NCBI GenBank assembly: GCA_938008865.1
Contig: CALLJA010000204.1
Coordinates: forward strand, 1 to 7,743
From: an uncultured Anaerolineales bacterium
GTDB lineage: Bacteria > Chloroflexota > Anaerolineae > Anaerolineales > Villigracilaceae
DNA: 7,743 bases
Direction: 5' to 3'
In this document: positions 5,306-7,743 of the stretch, piece by piece
How positions within the stretch are numbered: position 1 is the first letter of the stretch
Layout of the letters: each line of letters starts with the position of its first letter
Program-made: the position numbers and the translations under genes
Notes under the pieces: generated by a model
Databases searched by the model: none
The model's input: only the letters and a program-made list of their open reading frames with translations
What the model was told of the DNA's origin: nothing

Positions 5306-7120
5306 CTATGGGTTGGGTGTGGGCGACGGCGGTTTTTTGGTAGGCGTGGGCGCAGGCTTGGTCTTCGTGGGAGTGAGAGACGGCTTGGGCGTGGGCGAGG
5401 GCGTGATCGCCGCCAGTTTCTTCAGGTGCTGCTCGGCGGTGGCGCGCATCTCATCGGTCATAGCGGATTCGGGCAGGGCAAGCAGGGCCTTCCAATCGTT
5501 GATGGCGCTGCGGAGCGAACCACGGCCCTCATAAGACAGGGCCCGCCAGTAATAAGCCAGGGCTTTCTGTTCGTCCGTTTTCGCCAGGGCCATCGCGCCT
5601 TCGGCCTGCTGGTAGGCGCTGCCGTATTTCTCCTGCCCGTAATAGGCGCGGATCAGGCCGATCTTGACCTCGAAGGTCTCGCCCGTGAAGGGGATGCCGC
5701 GTTCGATGTCGGTCTGGGCCTCTTCGTAGTCTTTGGCTTCGAGCAGGCACATGGCGCGGATGAAATAGACCTGCCGTTGGCGCGCGTCGAGCGTGATGCC
5801 TTTGGTCAGCAGCGGGATGGCCTTCTCGCAATCGTCCGTCTTGTAGGCCGATTCGCCCAACAGGGCGTAGACCTCGCCGTTCTCGGGGTCGTAGATGACG
5901 TAGGTATCGAGCACTTTGGCCGCGTCGGCGTAGCGCTCCTGGTCGATGTAGAGCCGCCCCAAGAGGAGATAGTTCGGCAGGAGCGTGATATCCATCTGGT
6001 AAACTTTTTCCGCGTATTCGAGCGCGGTCAGCGTGTCGCCGAGGATGCGATAGGCCTGGGCCATGCCGTAATACACCAGCGGCGACTCGGGCATGCGTTT
6101 TTCTGCCGAACTGAAGTCAGCCAGGGCCGCTTCGGCGTCCTTCTTATAAAGGTGGTAATTGCCGCGGTCGAGATAGACCTCGCCGTAATTCGGGTCGTTC
6201 TGCAGGGCCAGGTCGTACAGGTTTTCAACGTCGGCGTTGGGGTCGCGTAACAGGCTGGCGCGCGCCAGGCCAAGATAGCCCGCCGCAAATTTATTATCCA
6301 CTTTCAGGGCTTCGTTGTAATACTTGAGCGCCTCGGCGGCGTTGCCCTGGGCGCGATAGACCTCGGCGATCTGATAATTCAGGTCGGCGGATTGATTGCC
6401 TTCGAGACGGATGACCTCCTGCATGGCGCGCAGGTATTCCTTGAGGTCGCCGCTCTTGAGGGCCAACTGCGCCGCGCGGTACTGGTCGATGGACTGCGGC
6501 GGGCGCTGGGTGTTGACGTAGGGCGGTGTGGCCGTGAAGGTGGCTTCGAGCAGGGTCCACAACGGGGCGGGGCCGCTGGGCGTGACCTCGACCGCCGCCA
6601 CCCCGCCGATGACGGTCGGCGTGAGGGTGAACGTGGGCGAGGGTCCGGGCGTGAAGGTGGGCGCACGGTTGGCGCGGTTGGACCGCGGCAGCATAAAGCC
6701 CAGGACGACCAGCCCGACCAGAACCGCCAGGCCGACGCCGATGGCCGCCAGCCGCGCCAGCGGGTTGGACGTGACCGCCTGGACGCCCCTGGGCTTGGGC
6801 TGCTCATGCGCGAGGAGCAGTTTCTCCTCCCACGCGCGCGGACGGTTGACCGGGAACGGCTGGATGGTTTCGTCGGGGGGCAGCGCTCCCAGCAACACCA
6901 GGCCCCGTTTGGCGGTGGCGTTCTCGGGGTCGAAGCGCAGGGCGGCTTGCAGGCAGTAGATGCGCTCCTTGGCGGTATCCGCCGCGGCGCTCATCCAGAT
7001 CCAGTAATCGGGATTGGTCTGCTCCGCCTTGAGCAGCAACGTGAGCAGTTCGCGGGCGCGGGCCTTGTTGCCCTGCCTGAGCGCTTCCACCGCATCCTGG
7101 AACATGGTGTCTTCAGCCAT
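5306..7120 (-). CDS. Membrane-anchored TPR-repeat protein with Thr/Pro linker and tail
   Basis: This 604-aa protein has no enzyme motif I recognise. Residues 1-80 form a short helical repeat region (FQDAVEALRQGNKARARELL, then LQAALRFDPENATAKRGL) that looks cytoplasmic. A single hydrophobic helix lies at about 121-144, followed by basic RSNRANR. The orientation (basic residues on both flanks) is not certain, but an outside TPR domain is likely. A Thr/Pro linker (about 154-205) leads to a TPR array from about 212 to 570 with typical units such as AEVYRAQGNAAEALKYYNEA, YLDRGNYHLYKKDAEAALADF and LGRLYIDQERYADAAKVLD. The last 30 residues are a Thr/Pro/Ser/Lys-rich tail. TPR domains scaffold protein-protein contacts; the partner is unknown. 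The gene starts 14 nt after amrA with no proper Shine-Dalgarno. Met6 is an alternative start. Confidence 0.85.
   Translation of the reverse strand: MAEDTMFQDAVEALRQGNKARARELLTLLLKAEQTNPDYWIWMSAAADTAKERIYCLQAALRFDPENATAKRGLVLLGALPPDETIQPFPVNRPRAWEEKLLLAHEQPKPRGVQAVTSNPLARLAAIGVGLAVLVGLVVLGFMLPRSNRANRAPTFTPGPSPTFTLTPTVIGGVAAVEVTPSGPAPLWTLLEATFTATPPYVNTQRPPQSIDQYRAAQLALKSGDLKEYLRAMQEVIRLEGNQSADLNYQIAEVYRAQGNAAEALKYYNEALKVDNKFAAGYLGLARASLLRDPNADVENLYDLALQNDPNYGEVYLDRGNYHLYKKDAEAALADFSSAEKRMPESPLVYYGMAQAYRILGDTLTALEYAEKVYQMDITLLPNYLLLGRLYIDQERYADAAKVLDTYVIYDPENGEVYALLGESAYKTDDCEKAIPLLTKGITLDARQRQVYFIRAMCLLEAKDYEEAQTDIERGIPFTGETFEVKIGLIRAYYGQEKYGSAYQQAEGAMALAKTDEQKALAYYWRALSYEGRGSLRSAINDWKALLALPESAMTDEMRATAEQHLKKLAAITPSPTPKPSLTPTKTKPAPTPTKKPPSPTPNP
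5309..5405. repeat. Low-complexity sequence encoding the Pro/Thr/Ser tail
   Basis: The plus strand is a run of G-rich units such as GGGCGTGGGCGAGGG that encode, on the minus strand, reiterated P-T-P / T-P-T-K codons. It is a coding low-complexity stretch prone to slippage. Length variation between strains would be expected here. Confidence 0.6.
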
Positions 7121-7126
7121 GCCTTG

Positions 7127-7132
7127 ATTTTA
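7127..7132 (-). promoter_or_regulatory. Candidate -10 box just before the TPR gene
   Basis: The minus strand reads TAAAAT, five of six matches to TATAAT, lying between the amrA stop codon and the TPR start, 6 nt before the ATG. Transcription starting about 7 nt downstream would give an mRNA beginning at or beside the ATG. No good -35 is visible. The gene could equally be cotranscribed with amrA, 14 nt upstream. Confidence 0.3.
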
Positions 7133-7134
7133 CC

Positions 7135-7704
7135 TTACTCGTGGAATTCTTCGACCTGATAAATTTGCACGTCGAGGCGTTTCCTGCGCCACAGGCCCGG
7201 CTCGGCGCCCATTTTGTGACACAGGTTGTCTAGGAACGCGGCAGGGTCGGGAATCTTTTCCCAGACCTGCGGCAGGAAGGTGGCGCGGCGCATCCCATCG
7301 CGCAGGATGACTCCGTCCACATGCGGGCGGAGTTTGGCAAGCAGGTCATCGGCATCTTTGGATTCGAGCGGGATGGGAGGGGTGAGGCGCGAGACTTCGA
7401 TCTGGATACGGCCCAATTCGGCCGGGCCGACAGGATGGAAGCGATAGTCGTTCAGGGCCGCCGCAGCGGCGTGTTCGCAGACGTCCTGCGCGAGCGGCTG
7501 GTACGCTTCGAGCGCACCAATGCAGCCCCGCAGGTCACCGCCCACGGTCAGGGTCACGAACGACGCGCCGGGTTCGAGCAGGCGCGGCGTCAGCGCAGAT
7601 TGGTCCAACGGCGGCAGGCGTTCCCCGCGCACAGCCGCTTCCATGGCCTGGCGTGCCAGGCGGAGCAGGGTCCTCTGCTCCTCAGGGGTCAATCGGTCGG
7701 ACAT
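7135..7704 (-). CDS. AMMECR1-domain protein (AmmeMemoRadiSam system protein A-like)
   Basis: This 189-aa protein spans one AMMECR1 domain. The family signature LRGCIG is at residues 58-63 within GGDLRGCIGALEAYQPLAQDV, followed by the conserved AAALNDYRFHPV region (82-92), IQIEVSRLTPP (100-110) and RATFLPQVWEKIPDPAAFL (140-158). In many bacteria and archaea this domain occurs with a Memo-family protein and a radical SAM protein, the AmmeMemoRadiSam set. Neither partner is visible here, though one could lie beyond the right edge. The biochemical function of the family is not settled. The length fits a stand-alone domain. AAAGGGG about 6 nt before the ATG supports the start. The TPR gene follows after 14 nt. 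Confidence 0.88.
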   Translation of the reverse strand: MSDRLTPEEQRTLLRLARQAMEAAVRGERLPPLDQSALTPRLLEPGASFVTLTVGGDLRGCIGALEAYQPLAQDVCEHAAAAALNDYRFHPVGPAELGRIQIEVSRLTPPIPLESKDADDLLAKLRPHVDGVILRDGMRRATFLPQVWEKIPDPAAFLDNLCHKMGAEPGLWRRKRLDVQIYQVEEFHE

Positions 7705-7718
7705 GGGCCACCCCTTTC

Positions 7719-7735
7719 AATTGCGTAGCGCAATT
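7719..7735. promoter_or_regulatory. Small perfect inverted repeat upstream of the AMMECR1 gene
   Basis: AATTGCG (7719-7725) and CGCAATT (7729-7735) form 7-bp perfect arms around a 3-bp spacer. It lies 14 bp upstream of the AMMECR1 start codon. It could be an operator, a 5' UTR hairpin or the end of a larger repeat; the window ends 8 bp later, so I cannot decide. No T-run follows, so it is not a terminator. Confidence 0.3.
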
Positions 7736-7743
7736 TAGCAAAT

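Noticed and set aside
5426..6250. A 274-codon plus-strand open frame opposite the TPR gene
   Set aside because: It lies entirely within the TPR coding region. Its apparent periodicity mirrors the TPR repeats on the other strand, and no family motif is visible.

Overview
The window looks like a stretch of a bacterial chromosome with fairly high G+C, most likely from a Chloroflexota (Anaerolineae-type) organism. That assignment is an inference. It rests on the style of the membrane-anchored TPR protein with its Thr/Pro-rich linker and tail, on the AMMECR1 gene, and on the intergenic palindromic repeats. No rRNA or other marker gene is present to confirm it. All nine genes lie on the minus strand, so transcription runs from the right edge to the left edge. 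Intergenic space is small and there are no tRNA genes, CRISPR arrays or transposase genes.

Right part (about 7743 to 5266): an AMMECR1-domain gene (AmrA-like) is followed after 14 nt by a 604-aa protein with a cytoplasmic helical/TPR N-terminus, one transmembrane helix, a Thr/Pro linker and a large TPR array. A very clear intrinsic terminator closes this unit.

Middle part (5246 to 2985): four tightly packed genes, tsaE-tsaB-rimI-udg. Start and stop codons overlap at three consecutive junctions (TAATG, ATGA, GTGA), so translation is probably coupled. TsaE and TsaB belong to the tRNA t6A37 modification machinery, RimI is the N-acetyltransferase usually found beside them, and the last gene is a family 4 Fe-S uracil-DNA glycosylase.

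Left part (2953 to 1): nucleotide-sugar genes that feed a surface polysaccharide: a UDP-sugar 6-dehydrogenase of the UDP-GlcNAc type, a UDP-uronate 4-epimerase, and the start of a Wzx/PST-type polysaccharide flippase cut by the window edge. The first two enzymes would work in sequence to make a UDP-galacturonate-type or UDP-GalNAc-uronate-type donor. The flippase would move lipid-linked glycan across the membrane. Two intergenic inverted-repeat elements flank the epimerase gene.

The most interesting non-coding pattern is that three genes (flippase, tsaE, TPR protein) lack a well-placed Shine-Dalgarno sequence and instead carry a -10-like hexamer 6 to 9 nt before the ATG. Two of them sit just after hairpin terminators. 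This suggests leaderless or nearly leaderless mRNAs. A second oddity is a displaced histidine in the second active-site motif of the uracil-DNA glycosylase. I see no obviously new multi-gene system here.
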